Assembly: GCA_031549115.1 (NCBI GenBank)
Contig: JAVBQJ010000161.1
Coordinates: forward strand, 1 to 34,461
Length of the DNA: 34,461 nucleotides
Direction: 5' to 3'
DNA from: JAVBQJ01 sp031549115
GTDB lineage: Bacteria > Verrucomicrobiota > Lentisphaeria > Victivallales > Victivallaceae
This document shows positions 1 through 8,411 of the stretch, in pieces (within the stretch, counting starts at the first letter, position 1; each line of letters opens with the position of its first letter). The notes beneath the pieces are model-generated. The model was not told the origin of the DNA and searched no databases. It saw only the letters and a list, made by a program, of their open reading frames with translations. The position numbers were made by a program, and so were the translations under genes.

Positions 1-837
1 CAGCCGGGCCCGCATTTCCGCCAGGTCGCGGCTGGTGGTGTCCAGCTCCCGGACGGTGGCTTCCAACTGCCCTTGCGAATAGGCCAGTGTGTTTTCGGTG
101 CTTTGCAGCTTTTCACGGTTCTGGGTCAACTCCTGGCCTACCGAGTTCAGACGCGTCCGGGTCTCCTGCAATTGCCCCGATGCGGCGGTCAGCTCCTGAC
201 GGGTTCCGGCCAGCGTGCTGCCGAGCTCCTGAAGCGACTTGTCGCGTTCGCCGATCAGCTGTTCGCGCTCCTGGATTCCGGTCTGCGCCTGCTGCAGCTG
301 CTCCCGGGTGGCGGCGGCGCGTTCCACCGCCGCGGCCAGCTTGGCGCTGGTTTCGGTCAGGCGTTCGGTGGCGGCCTGAAAATTCTGCCGGATATAGGCC
401 AATTCCGAATTCAACTGTTCGTTGCGGACCAGCATCAGTTCCCGGTTTTTGGATTCGACATCCAACAGTTTCTTTAACTGCTCCGGGGTCATTTCGGCGA
501 GATCTTCCTCGGTCAGAGCCAGACGCTTGGTCAGATATTGCAGTTGGCTGCGCGCATAAGCGAGCTCTTCGGAGACCCGTTCCAGCTCCTTTTCACGCTC
601 GGGAGTCGTGCCTTCGCTCTGCCGGGTTTCCAGCAGCTTCTGCCGGGCGCTTTCCAGCCGCTCCGCCTGCGCCCGCAATTGCTCCAGCAACGCTTGCGCC
701 GTGGAGTTGTCGAGCACGGTTTGACGGGAACCGCCGTCGCCGCCGCCGGGAGAAGCGCCCTCCGGCGACAACGAGGTCAGCGACAGCATGGACAATACGA
801 CAAAGTCGCAAATAATCACCAGAATAGCGCGATTCAT
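1..837 (-). CDS. Membrane-anchored coiled-coil protein, MotB/ExbD-like anchor (3' end outside window)
   Basis: The reading frame is open from an ATG at 837 to the left edge (279 codons, no stop seen), so the C-terminus is missing. Residues 3-23 form one hydrophobic segment with an aspartate near its middle (Asp11, in ICDFVVLSML). A Gly/Ser-rich linker follows at about 27-37, and then more than 200 residues of Leu/Gln/Glu/Arg-rich sequence typical of a long parallel coiled coil. An AAAGGAAAGG ribosome site sits about nine bases before the ATG. The gene lies 39 bases downstream of a TolQ/ExbB-like membrane protein on the same strand. A single helix with a buried Asp beside such a partner recalls the ExbD/MotB/TolR half of ion-driven stators. 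No peptidoglycan-binding domain is visible, but the end is cut off. The function is inferred only from this arrangement. Confidence 0.75.
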   Translation of the reverse strand, partial: MNRAILVIICDFVVLSMLSLTSLSPEGASPGGGDGGSRQTVLDNSTAQALLEQLRAQAERLESARQKLLETRQSEGTTPEREKELERVSEELAYARSQLQYLTKRLALTEEDLAEMTPEQLKKLLDVESKNRELMLVRNEQLNSELAYIRQNFQAATERLTETSAKLAAAVERAAATREQLQQAQTGIQEREQLIGERDKSLQELGSTLAGTRQELTAASGQLQETRTRLNSVGQELTQNREKLQSTENTLAYSQGQLEATVRELDTTSRDLAEMRARL

Positions 838-876
838 AAAGCGCAGCCTTTCCTTTGAGCCCGAAGAGCCGGCATG

Positions 877-1416
877 TTACTTCTCCTCGGTCTCGCCCTG
901 CTCATCGAGCAGGCGGGAGCGCAAAGGATAAAGCAGTCCCACCCGCATGATGACGCTGAAGATGATTCCCACCAGCGTAGAGGAATACGCGATCAGGCGT
1001 CCCGAGGTCGGACTGTAGGTCAGGACCACGAAGCTGGAAACCGTCCCAAACAGACCGATATAAAGCGGCAGGTCGAGGAAGATTTCGGCATTTTCCAACT
1101 TTTTCAGCTTCTGTTTCACGGTATCCAGCGACCGGCGGATGCCGCGGAGAATGGTCACGCCGGCATAAAGCGAACACAGCTGCAGCGCCAGAATTCCGGC
1201 ATAGATGTAAACCGACAGGAGCCCCGCCTGTTCCGCCCGTTGCGCCAGCGTGGGCTGAACGCCGTCGGATTCGCCGAGAACGGCGGAGTTATTGGTGTTG
1301 AAGAGGGAGTGGAAGAAGCTGTTGTGCTGGTACATGTAGACCAATCCATACACGAAAGCAGCACAAATTACGGCCAGAATCACCAGATTCAGTGAGAATT
1401 TCAAATTCTTTTTCAT
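877..1416 (-). CDS. MotA/TolQ/ExbB-like small membrane protein
   Basis: A protein of about 179 residues. Hydrophobic segments lie near residues 8-28 (LVILAVICAAFVYGLVYMY), 65-85, 115-130 and 138-155. The last two, GLFGTVSSFVV and STLVGIIFSVIM, resemble the paired C-terminal helices of the TolQ/ExbB/MotA family (GLLGTVxG and ALxTTxxGLxxAI). The family's long cytoplasmic loop is short here, a basic stretch near residues 90-105. I take the ATG at 1416 (MKKNLKF) as the start. A TTG at 1455, with GGGAG five bases before it, would add 13 residues and cannot be excluded. The next gene on the strand encodes a protein with Asp in its only membrane helix, so the two probably form one complex. The family assignment rests on pattern, not on a search. 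Confidence 0.6.
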   Translation of the reverse strand: MKKNLKFSLNLVILAVICAAFVYGLVYMYQHNSFFHSLFNTNNSAVLGESDGVQPTLAQRAEQAGLLSVYIYAGILALQLCSLYAGVTILRGIRRSLDTVKQKLKKLENAEIFLDLPLYIGLFGTVSSFVVLTYSPTSGRLIAYSSTLVGIIFSVIMRVGLLYPLRSRLLDEQGETEEK

Positions 1417-1452
1417 TTTACCAGTACTGTAAATCATTTCTGTTGAGGGAGT

Positions 1453-1508
1453 CAACGGCGCTCCCGTAACCTTGGCACGTGCCGTCCCCGCATAATACTA
1501 TAATGCGG
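1453..1508 (-). promoter_or_regulatory. Promoter/operator region of the ExbB-like gene
   Basis: Read on the minus strand, TTGACT (1455-1450) and TACAGT are 18 bases apart, a fair sigma70-type pair, but they lie very close to the ATG at 1416. Upstream are two palindromes: GGCACGTGCC (1474-1483, perfect) and an imperfect one at 1488-1508 with CCGCAT/ATGCGG arms. They may be regulator sites or, for the larger one, an RNA hairpin. Confidence 0.35.
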
Positions 1509-1544
1509 AAAAGCGGTAAAATCCACTCCGTGACCGATCTTTTT

Positions 1545-2039
1545 TCAGTGTTGGTGGCAACAGCCGGACTGGAGCAGTTCGAACGCCACCTTTACGACCA
1601 CTTTTTTGATCCGGGTTCCCGGCAAGGCGGGGTGTTGCAGCGCACAATGCCCTTCTCCGGGGAAGAATATGGCGAAGTTGCCGGGAACCATCTGGCACGT
1701 GCTCAAAACCTCCGGTCGTATTTGAAAAAGCTCGTAATCGCCCTCTTCATCGTATTCGTGGCTGCAACTGAGCCGGTCGAGCGGACAATATGCCAGCAGC
1801 TCCTGGCCCACGAGCAGCGTCTGGATGTCGATGAACTTGCGGTGGGACTCGATCGAACACTCCTCCGGCGGCTTGGCATCATACGAAAAAATATTGGCAT
1901 AGAGCTGATCGGGCAACACGGTTTGCCGTCCTTCCGCCACATCCGGCGTCAAGCTGCGGATCAATTCGAACGCCTGGCACCAGACCGAGGCGTTGCCGCT
2001 CAAATATCTCCGCCAGTTGATGCAATCGTCTAAAATCAT
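1545..2039 (-). CDS. YhcH/YjgK/YiaL (DUF386, NanQ-like) family protein
   Basis: A 164-residue protein starting at the ATG at 2039. A strong AAAGGAG site lies about six bases before it, so the in-frame start 45 bases upstream is unlikely. The family core is clear: ESHRKFIDIQ near residues 64-73 (Glu64, His66 and Asp71 match the metal/substrate site of this cupin-like family), then a YDEEGDYELF segment and FAIFFPGEGHCALQH. Length fits the family, about 150-160 residues. Characterised relatives include NanQ, which speeds anomer conversion of N-acetylneuraminate, and the protein often called beta-galactosidase subunit beta. An anomerase or sugar-handling role in the cytoplasm is likely, and the esterase and GH4 genes nearby fit amino-sugar or sialic-acid-like substrates. 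The exact sugar is not known. Confidence 0.85.
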   Translation of the reverse strand: MILDDCINWRRYLSGNASVWCQAFELIRSLTPDVAEGRQTVLPDQLYANIFSYDAKPPEECSIESHRKFIDIQTLLVGQELLAYCPLDRLSCSHEYDEEGDYELFQIRPEVLSTCQMVPGNFAIFFPGEGHCALQHPALPGTRIKKVVVKVAFELLQSGCCHQH

Positions 2040-2160
2040 GATATGCTCCTTTGCGATAAAACCGGTACAAACATCAATAATCAAGAGAATATAACACGGG
2101 GGCGATTATTTTTCCACCCGTCTTGACGGATATTTCGGAAAAAGGGGGCATATTGAAAGG

Positions 2161-2189
2161 TTGACAACCCCGCTTGCATGGTATATGGT
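2161..2189 (+). promoter_or_regulatory. Promoter of the 2232 pseudopilin
   Basis: TTGACA (2161-2166) and TATGGT (2184-2189) are 17 bases apart, followed by an AT-rich run. This is a close match to a sigma70-type promoter about 35 bases before the gene. Confidence 0.55.
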
Positions 2190-2231
2190 ATAAAACAGTA
2201 GTGAGTCGAAACGGAAGAAGGACTGGAGAAT

Positions 2232-3074
2232 GTGGAATTGACCGGGAAAGTTGACGCCGCCGCCGGCGCCGCTCCGTTCGGGGCCGGTGCGGATGCCGCG
2301 TGCTGCGGCGGTGCGATACGGGTGGCGAGGCGAAAACATCGCTTCAATTTGCTGGAACTTCTGATCGTGATTGTCATTCTGGCAATCCTGTTGGCGCTTT
2401 TGGCTCCGGGGATGACGGAGTCGCGCCGGCGGGCGCAGCGGACGATCTGTCAGGGGCAGTTCCGGCAATATACCTTGGCTTTGACGCTGTATGGTAATGA
2501 GCACGATGATTACTTTCCCACTCCGGATCCGGCCGAAGGAACGGCGTTGCGCTCCGAATTCCGGGCTTTTTGGAAATTGCTGGCGCCGTATCTGCCGCTT
2601 GCCGGTCCTTACTATTGGGATGATAATCAGGTTGCGCACAACGAAAGCAATGCGAATTGTGCGATTCCGTCGCGGATATTGTGTCCGAGTGCCGTCGGGA
2701 GTTTTGACAGCAGTGTGACGCAGGTGGCGGAAGCGGATTTGTATATTGCGCGGCCGTCGCGTGCCGGGGTTTACGAGACGGCGTTGATCTTGTATGACAG
2801 TCATCCGGAGGCGGAGGCGGAAATGGCGGGAGGACGGCGGATGGCGCAATTGCCGTCGCCGTCGCGGTATTTTTTCATGAATGACGCCGGATTCAATGAT
2901 GGCACCGACGACCGGCAATATCCCTATTGGAAAGCGGAGGGGTTCCTTTCCGGGCATTATCCCTGGGGACATGGACGGTATTACAATGCGGCTTTTCTTG
3001 ACGGCCACGCCGAAGGCCGGTCGCGGAAGCGCCGCGACATTCGCTGGCAGGCGCTTTACTCCCGGGTGCTGTGA
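2232..3074 (+). CDS. Pseudopilin-like protein with prepilin-type N-terminus
   Basis: The frame encodes RKHR followed by FNLLELLIVIVILAILLALL, the prepilin N-methylation helix with its Glu at +5, then a globular domain ending in an FLDGHAE segment like the DG motif of PVC-group pseudopilins. These proteins are processed by a prepilin peptidase and anchored by the helix. Many occur as single copies, and their roles are mostly unknown. The start is uncertain. GTG at 2232 gives an unusually long 44-residue leader rich in Ala and Gly. GTG at 2322 would give a normal 7-residue leader (MARRKHR) but has a poor ribosome site. An ATG at 2230 has the best-spaced site (GAAGG) but runs into a stop after three codons, so a start shift or small mutation is possible. 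The gene is a single-gene unit, convergent with adc. Confidence 0.75.
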   Translation: MELTGKVDAAAGAAPFGAGADAACCGGAIRVARRKHRFNLLELLIVIVILAILLALLAPGMTESRRRAQRTICQGQFRQYTLALTLYGNEHDDYFPTPDPAEGTALRSEFRAFWKLLAPYLPLAGPYYWDDNQVAHNESNANCAIPSRILCPSAVGSFDSSVTQVAEADLYIARPSRAGVYETALILYDSHPEAEAEMAGGRRMAQLPSPSRYFFMNDAGFNDGTDDRQYPYWKAEGFLSGHYPWGHGRYYNAAFLDGHAEGRSRKRRDIRWQALYSRVL

Positions 3075-3108
3075 GCAATATGACGCGCCGGGGAACGGCG
3101 GCCGCGGT

Positions 3109-3855
3109 TCAGTTTTTCAAGTAATCGTGCAGCACTCTGCCATAGGGCAGGGTAATATCCACAATGTAGTGATAGCCGCCGACGACACTTCGGACCGGAA
3201 TCTCGGCCAACGGAGCCGTCGCATGGGGAACGAGGTCGAGCATCGCTTTGCCCTCCCAGGCTTCTTTCAGCACCACATCGGTCATATTGTACCCGATCAA
3301 TTTGGCTATTTCCGGCTTGCCGTCCGCGCCGGGGATCAGCTTCAAATTGATCTGGGTGGTCGTCAGCGTCTTGATCACTTCATCTTTTCGGGTGATTTCT
3401 TTGTATTTATAAGCCATTGTGCCGCGGGAAACCAGTTCATCGGCATAAAACAATTTGCCGACCAGGGTATCGCCCTTGACCTCCAGGCTGGGTTGCGCGT
3501 ATTTCTTGGGGAAGCCCCAGATTTCTCTCCCGCCCGCAATCGGGGGGTGGTTGTTCAAATACATTTGATACGTGAAGTTGCATTTTTCCCCATGGAACAA
3601 ACAGGGAAATACAATTCCGGACTCCAGATAGCTGCCGAAACAGCCATTGGAATCCGGCATATTGATGAACTCATAATGTACCAGCGGTTCCGGCCACGGC
3701 TGCAGCGGCTCCGGCAGAATGGCGCGGATCAAGTCCGGGTCGGTCTTGTAAGTTATGATGAAATACTCGCGGTTGATGAAGCGAAAGGGGCCGGCGCCGT
3801 AACTCGATGCGCCGATCGGCATGGCAGTCAGATTCAAAATTTCTTCTTTGTTCAT
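3109..3855 (-). CDS. adc: Acetoacetate decarboxylase
   Basis: A 248-residue cytoplasmic protein close to the family's usual length (about 245). The signature GGREIWGFPKK is at residues 108-118. By comparison with the Clostridium enzyme, Lys117 would form the Schiff base with the substrate and Lys118 would lower its pKa. The reaction is acetoacetate to acetone plus CO2. Other members of the superfamily act on related keto-acids, so the substrate is likely but not certain. The ATG at 3855 has only a weak ribosome site. The gene has its own promoter (3924-3952) and is separated from the upstream esterase gene by a terminator. No CoA-transferase or thiolase gene is near, so its link to fermentation cannot be read from this window. 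Confidence 0.85.
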   Translation of the reverse strand: MNKEEILNLTAMPIGASSYGAGPFRFINREYFIITYKTDPDLIRAILPEPLQPWPEPLVHYEFINMPDSNGCFGSYLESGIVFPCLFHGEKCNFTYQMYLNNHPPIAGGREIWGFPKKYAQPSLEVKGDTLVGKLFYADELVSRGTMAYKYKEITRKDEVIKTLTTTQINLKLIPGADGKPEIAKLIGYNMTDVVLKEAWEGKAMLDLVPHATAPLAEIPVRSVVGGYHYIVDITLPYGRVLHDYLKN

Positions 3856-3923
3856 GTGTCGTCATCTTGATTGAGGTTTTTTGGGAGTAACTCGAAGAAA
3901 CTCTTCATACTCGGAAACGCTTT

Positions 3924-3952
3924 ACCATAACGCAATATGTATCTTTAGTCAA
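3924..3952 (-). promoter_or_regulatory. Promoter of adc
   Basis: On the minus strand TTGACT (3952-3947) and TATGGT (3929-3924) are exactly 17 bases apart. The -10 hexamer is the same as that of the pseudopilin promoter at 2161. The predicted transcript start leaves a leader of about 60 bases. Confidence 0.55.
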
Positions 3953-4012
3953 CCCCTTCCGGTGAAAAAATGAGCGTTTTTTATCGCTGGATTCCATAAT
4001 CGATTATGCACC

Positions 4013-4066
4013 GTAAAAAAAAGACCTTTTGCCGCAGTCCGTAAAAAACGCGGCAAAAAGTCTTTT
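4013..4066 (-). terminator. Rho-independent terminator of the saccharide operon
   Basis: Read on the minus strand, AAAAGACTTTTTGCCGC (4066-4050) pairs with GCGGCAAAAGGTCTTTT (from 4035 on) across a 14-base loop, with one G-U type pair, and is followed by an uninterrupted T run. It lies just past the stop of the esterase gene at 4077. Confidence 0.85.
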
Positions 4067-4076
4067 GAAATTGCCT

Positions 4077-6161
4077 CTATCCGTTTGATTTTACCCAATG
4101 AAAGGGCGCCAATGGCAAGTTGCGGGTGTTCACCACCCCCACGACCGGGTAATTGCTCCAATTATAATACACTTCGACGATTTCGCCCCGATCGGGTGCC
4201 TGCAGGCGAATGGTATTTTTGCCGATGGCCGGCACCTGAGCCCGCTCAAATTCGCTTTTGCCATCGCTGCGTACCATGAAAACCGCCGCATCGATGTTAT
4301 CCCTTGGCGTTAGAGTCGAGCCGAAAACCTCAAACTTGAGTTCCAGGACATTGGCATCGCCGTTTTCCGCGGTCAGAAAATAGGGCGAATGCGTGGAAAA
4401 AGTACCTGTTTTGATCAGTTCATCGGCCAATACCGCCGCCCGGTATGCCACCGCGCTTTTATCCGGCGCATGCATATCATATTCCGCTCCGGTATCAACG
4501 CTTATCACGACAGGGACGGCCAGTTTCCGCGCCACGGTCAACTGGGCTTCACGCATTTTGGCCCACTGCGAGTGCGGCAAAAAGTGGCGCTGCAGCTGAA
4601 ATCCGGGTAACCCGATAATAATAAAATCCAGGCGTTCCTGTCCCCAGTCCCGGCGCCAGGAGGTAATTAACGTCTGCAACATCTCCGCATACTCACCGGC
4701 TTGCGCGATCGCATTGAACTCTCCCTGGTACCACATCACGCCGCGTACGCCGAACCCCAGGAGCGGGTAAATCAAATTATTGTATAAGGAACTTTGCGCG
4801 TGTGGTTCTCCCGGGCCGACCGAGGCCATGAAGTTGCTTCCTTCCTGACCCAGGTCATGAATTTCTTTGAACTTCCACTCCGTGGCCAGATCGATTTTAT
4901 CTTCGCCGAGCTGCAGATACATTGCCTCCGCCGGTCCCATGAAGCCGCCGTCCATACTGATGGAGATAAACGAAGCCACCCGCACGGCGATGACATTTTT
5001 GCCTGCTTGCAATAACTCCAGCGGCACCGGATAGATACGGGGAATATTAAAATAATTCATATCGATGCCATTGCCGGTATTGCCTACCGGAGCGCCGTTG
5101 ATGAAACACTCGTCGCCTTTGTCTATGGTTCCCAGCGACAGCGTGACTTGCGCATTGTGTGCCCGGCAGTATGCCAATTGTTCCGCAGTCAATGTCAACG
5201 CATAACGGTAGATGAAAATCCCGGCGTGATTGTGTCCGGCGACCGTCCAGGAATCCGGCAACTCCATATCGGCAAAGCCGCTGTCGTCATAATCCGGCTG
5301 CACCATGGCTTTTTCCAGCTCATTCATGGGCAGCGGTTCGGGGAAACGCTTTTCGATGTAACGGTAAATCAGTTCATAAAATTCCGGCAGAAGTTGTCCG
5401 GGCTTCAGGTTTTCATAATGCTCCGGACGATACAGTTCCCGATCGTAATCCAATACCCGCTGCCGCCAGAACGTATTCGCCAACAATGCTTCGCGCCCAA
5501 TCCAGCACTCGACTCCCGTTCCGCCGCGTGCCACCTCGATCAAGCCGATTTTCACTCCGGGGTTACGCCGGGCCAGCTCTTCGGCGAATAAAAAGCCCAG
5601 GCCGGAAAAATCACGCAATTGCGCCTGGTCTTCGTGGGTAAACCATTGCGCTTCCGTAAATTCCCGTTGTTTTCCCGGATAGGCGCTTACGGGGATACGC
5701 AGGTAGTTGATTTGCCGGTTATCCAGGCCGCCGGCGGCGGCAATGGCGTTAAAATTGCTCAAGCCGGTAAGCGGATATTCCATATTCGATTGGCCGCTGA
5801 GTACATAAACTTCGCCGATATAAACCGGTGCCAGGATTACCTGTTCTGCGGTGGCCGGGTTTTCCACCAGCAGAGTTTGTGCTTGCAAACTCCCCGGCAA
5901 TGGCGCCAGACGCAAGAGAAAGTTCCCCTCTACGTCCGAAACCGTCATGCTCTTTTGTACCGGGTCGATCCAGGCCCTGATTTGCTGATAAGGTTGGGTT
6001 TTTCCCCACACCACAATGGGGATATTTTGTTGAAACACAACATTGGGGCTGAAAATTTTTGCCAGATGCAGCATTTGGGCGCTTTCACTCTTTGGTGTTG
6101 CTTGTGCCGATGCGGATATACTCATCCCCAGCAAAATCAGGCACGCGAATATTTTTTTCAT
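4077..6161 (-). CDS. Sialate O-acetylesterase-like SGNH hydrolase, secreted
   Basis: A 694-residue protein with a signal peptide (MKKIFACLILLGMSISASAQ). The SASA/SGNH pattern is complete: GQSNM with nucleophile Ser125, ARGGTG at 211-216 as the oxyanion block, WYQGE at 477-481, and Asp562-x-His564 in DMHAPDK as the catalytic pair. Residues about 300-425 interrupt the hydrolase and look like an inserted beta-sandwich of the carbohydrate-binding kind. Such enzymes remove O-acetyl groups from sialic acids or other acylated glycans. It is the last gene of the five-gene operon, 27 bases after the GH4 gene and just before the terminator. The ATG at 6161 is chosen because the signal peptide begins there; a TTG six bases earlier is possible. 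Confidence 0.85.
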   Translation of the reverse strand: MKKIFACLILLGMSISASAQATPKSESAQMLHLAKIFSPNVVFQQNIPIVVWGKTQPYQQIRAWIDPVQKSMTVSDVEGNFLLRLAPLPGSLQAQTLLVENPATAEQVILAPVYIGEVYVLSGQSNMEYPLTGLSNFNAIAAAGGLDNRQINYLRIPVSAYPGKQREFTEAQWFTHEDQAQLRDFSGLGFLFAEELARRNPGVKIGLIEVARGGTGVECWIGREALLANTFWRQRVLDYDRELYRPEHYENLKPGQLLPEFYELIYRYIEKRFPEPLPMNELEKAMVQPDYDDSGFADMELPDSWTVAGHNHAGIFIYRYALTLTAEQLAYCRAHNAQVTLSLGTIDKGDECFINGAPVGNTGNGIDMNYFNIPRIYPVPLELLQAGKNVIAVRVASFISISMDGGFMGPAEAMYLQLGEDKIDLATEWKFKEIHDLGQEGSNFMASVGPGEPHAQSSLYNNLIYPLLGFGVRGVMWYQGEFNAIAQAGEYAEMLQTLITSWRRDWGQERLDFIIIGLPGFQLQRHFLPHSQWAKMREAQLTVARKLAVPVVISVDTGAEYDMHAPDKSAVAYRAAVLADELIKTGTFSTHSPYFLTAENGDANVLELKFEVFGSTLTPRDNIDAAVFMVRSDGKSEFERAQVPAIGKNTIRLQAPDRGEIVEVYYNWSNYPVVGVVNTRNLPLAPFHWVKSNG

Positions 6162-6188
6162 TTCCAATCAATCTCTCTCTGGTTGACT

Positions 6189-7568
6189 TCACAAAAGTTC
6201 CGCCGCGTTTTTAAATTCCGGAATCAAATCATCGTATATGGCAAACATCTGCCGCAAGTAATCTTTATTTGCGGCGGTAAACTGCTGCTCCGGATACGCC
6301 ATCAGGGCTTGAATGAAAGTTTTGCCGCAATTCCCGGCAACGGCTTCCGCCAATAAGGTATGATGTTCACTGAACGCGCCGACCGTGCCATAAAAGGGGG
6401 CCGGAATATATTGATTCGCCACCGGAGTAATGGTGGTATTTTTTATTGTCATCGTATACTCCAGCGACATGTTGTCGGTAAAACCACGCACTGCGCCGCA
6501 GTTCGGACGGCTCGCCACAATTTGGAGCTCCCCGTCGCCCTTGAGAGCCCGGACTATGGGAATCAGAATGTCGCCGCAGGAGCGTTGGTAATGCGGTGAA
6601 GTTTGCTCCAGCCGGCCATAATCGGCCGCTGTGATGCTGTCGGCTGTGCGCGTGAATTCGCCGAACTCCGCTTCTGCCTGCGCCTTCTTGGCGGCAATAT
6701 ACGACGCTATGTCGTGAATGTTCCGGATAGCGGCGCGCTGGCGCTGCAAGTAGGATTCCGGCGCCAAATGCGCCAATCCATCCGATTCGCTGGAGAAAAT
6801 CAAAGTACCGCTGCGCCGGTAAACGTCGGCCATCAGTTTCAACCCCGCCCGGATGCTGGCGGCGTCGGGGTGGTCAATGGCAGTCATGGGCTGATAATCC
6901 ATACCGATATTCTCCTGCAGGAGCTGCCCCAAATCACGCCCCTGATACGTGCCGCGCAAAATGAAACTCAAGTGATTTACGCCGCAGGCGGTGACTTTCA
7001 GCTCCGAAGACGGCATGAAGGCGTCGCGTCCGAGCAGGCGTGGAATATCATAGTTGTGATTGGCGAATCCTCCGCAAATTCCCAGCGCTTTGATTTTCGT
7101 GAAATTATTGACCGCCGCACTGTATACCGCCACGGGATTGGCAAAAACCAGCATCAGGGCTTGCGGACAGATCTTTTCCATTTTGCGGGCGAAATTCATG
7201 ATCCACCCTCCGGCACGGGCGGCCAGAAAGGCCCCGTTCAAGGAGAGTTGATCGGAACATATGAAACCATACCGGTCGGAAAGTTGCATGGCCCGAATAT
7301 GGGAAGGCTCGCGTTCCACGGCCATGGTCAAATAAAAAATATCCGCGCCCTCCAGCGCCAAATCAAGGTTGTCGGTAACCAGGATGGCGCAGGGATTGAC
7401 GGCAAATTCCGGAGTTTTCCGGATCATATTGCCTACGGCTTCCGCGCGTTTGGTATTGAAATCCACCAACCGGATACTGCCGGACGGAAACACGCCGGCG
7501 GAGCCCAACAGCTCGCGGACAATGGGCAGAATCCGCAATGATCCGCCACCGAGAAACACAATGTTCAT
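6189..7568 (-). CDS. Glycoside hydrolase family 4 enzyme (NAD- and metal-dependent)
   Basis: 459 residues, the usual family length. The N-terminus VFLGGGSLR is the Rossmann NAD site. FANPVAVYS (Asn144-Pro145), GICGG with Cys165, and CGVNHLSF with His199 match the NP motif and the Cys/His metal ligands of GH4. This family cleaves glycosides by an oxidation-elimination-addition route using NAD+ and Mn2+, and acts on alpha- or beta-linked, often 6-phosphorylated or uronic, sugars in the cytoplasm. The substrate cannot be told from sequence. AAGAGGAA lies ahead of the ATG. It is 57 bases downstream of the pseudopilin gene and 27 bases before the esterase gene, so it probably works on fragments released by the secreted enzymes of the same operon. 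Confidence 0.85.
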   Translation of the reverse strand: MNIVFLGGGSLRILPIVRELLGSAGVFPSGSIRLVDFNTKRAEAVGNMIRKTPEFAVNPCAILVTDNLDLALEGADIFYLTMAVEREPSHIRAMQLSDRYGFICSDQLSLNGAFLAARAGGWIMNFARKMEKICPQALMLVFANPVAVYSAAVNNFTKIKALGICGGFANHNYDIPRLLGRDAFMPSSELKVTACGVNHLSFILRGTYQGRDLGQLLQENIGMDYQPMTAIDHPDAASIRAGLKLMADVYRRSGTLIFSSESDGLAHLAPESYLQRQRAAIRNIHDIASYIAAKKAQAEAEFGEFTRTADSITAADYGRLEQTSPHYQRSCGDILIPIVRALKGDGELQIVASRPNCGAVRGFTDNMSLEYTMTIKNTTITPVANQYIPAPFYGTVGAFSEHHTLLAEAVAGNCGKTFIQALMAYPEQQFTAANKDYLRQMFAIYDDLIPEFKNAAELL

Positions 7569-7625
7569 GAAGTTATCATTCCTCTTTTTTTTGACTGGAT
7601 GAGAATAAAGCGTAGGCCCGGCGAA

Positions 7626-8396
7626 TTACCACCAATAGGGGACGTTGACCGGATCGCCGTTGACTTTCGGCCACCAGTATTTGTTTTTCATCTCCATACC
7701 GGCATTGTCCTGATTTCGGGCCAGCTCCTGCGCCGTATTGTTCTGGGCGTGGCCGTCCAGATGCAGGGTGTTGGCGCGGTTGTTATGGCGCTCGGCGCTG
7801 GCCTGGCAAATATCGGCCCGTGTCGCCAGCGGGAAAATCCCGTGGGAGGTCCATATCAGGATACAATATATGGGATATTCCTGTTCCGGCACGGCGGTAA
7901 TCGAATCGGCCAGGACTACGGTCTGGGACGAATAGCCTTTCCCCGGCATGCCGGATATCTTTTGCACGCAAGGCTCGGTGGACTTGGTCGTCATGCCGAT
8001 GCAGTCGGAGTTCATGCCATACCCGAGTGAGCCCAGGTCGTAGTCTTTGAGGCCGGTGGCGCCCTTGCATAATCTGGCTGCCGGCGCATCGCCGGCGGAG
8101 GGGCATTGGAGCGATTTGCCGGTCATGCCGTACATATCCACCAGCACGATCGGAAAGTAAGGCGAGGTGCCATAGCCGGTGACGGAGTCATTGAGCACCA
8201 CCGGCATCATGTAATCGTCGAAATCTCCCTGGTAAAAGGCTTCCGCCAAACCGATCTGCTTCAGGTTGCCGACGCACGAGATCGACTGTGCCGTCGCTCT
8301 GGCCCGTGACAACGCCGGGAGCAGCATACTGGCGAGAATGGCGATGATCGCAATCACGACCAGAAGTTCAATGAGTGTAAAATTTCTCCGTTTCAT
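7626..8396 (-). CDS. Pseudopilin with FTLIELL N-terminus and C-terminal DG motif
   Basis: 256 residues starting KRRNFTLIELLVVIAIIAIL, a textbook prepilin helix with Glu at +5. The residue before Phe is Asn, not the usual Gly. The C-terminal half carries RHNNRANTLHLDGHA, the H-x(9)-DG motif typical of the large pseudopilin family of Planctomycetes and Lentisphaerota, and it ends in an aromatic tail (KYWWP and VPYWW) that could bind sugar rings. GGACAAAGAA precedes the ATG. The gene sits between a regulator (15 bases) and a GH4 enzyme in a saccharide operon. A role in surface display or export of enzymes, or in glycan binding, is an inference from that position; no such function is proven for the family. 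Confidence 0.88.
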   Translation of the reverse strand: MKRRNFTLIELLVVIAIIAILASMLLPALSRARATAQSISCVGNLKQIGLAEAFYQGDFDDYMMPVVLNDSVTGYGTSPYFPIVLVDMYGMTGKSLQCPSAGDAPAARLCKGATGLKDYDLGSLGYGMNSDCIGMTTKSTEPCVQKISGMPGKGYSSQTVVLADSITAVPEQEYPIYCILIWTSHGIFPLATRADICQASAERHNNRANTLHLDGHAQNNTAQELARNQDNAGMEMKNKYWWPKVNGDPVNVPYWW

Positions 8397-8411
8397 TTCT
8401 TTGTCCTTGGT

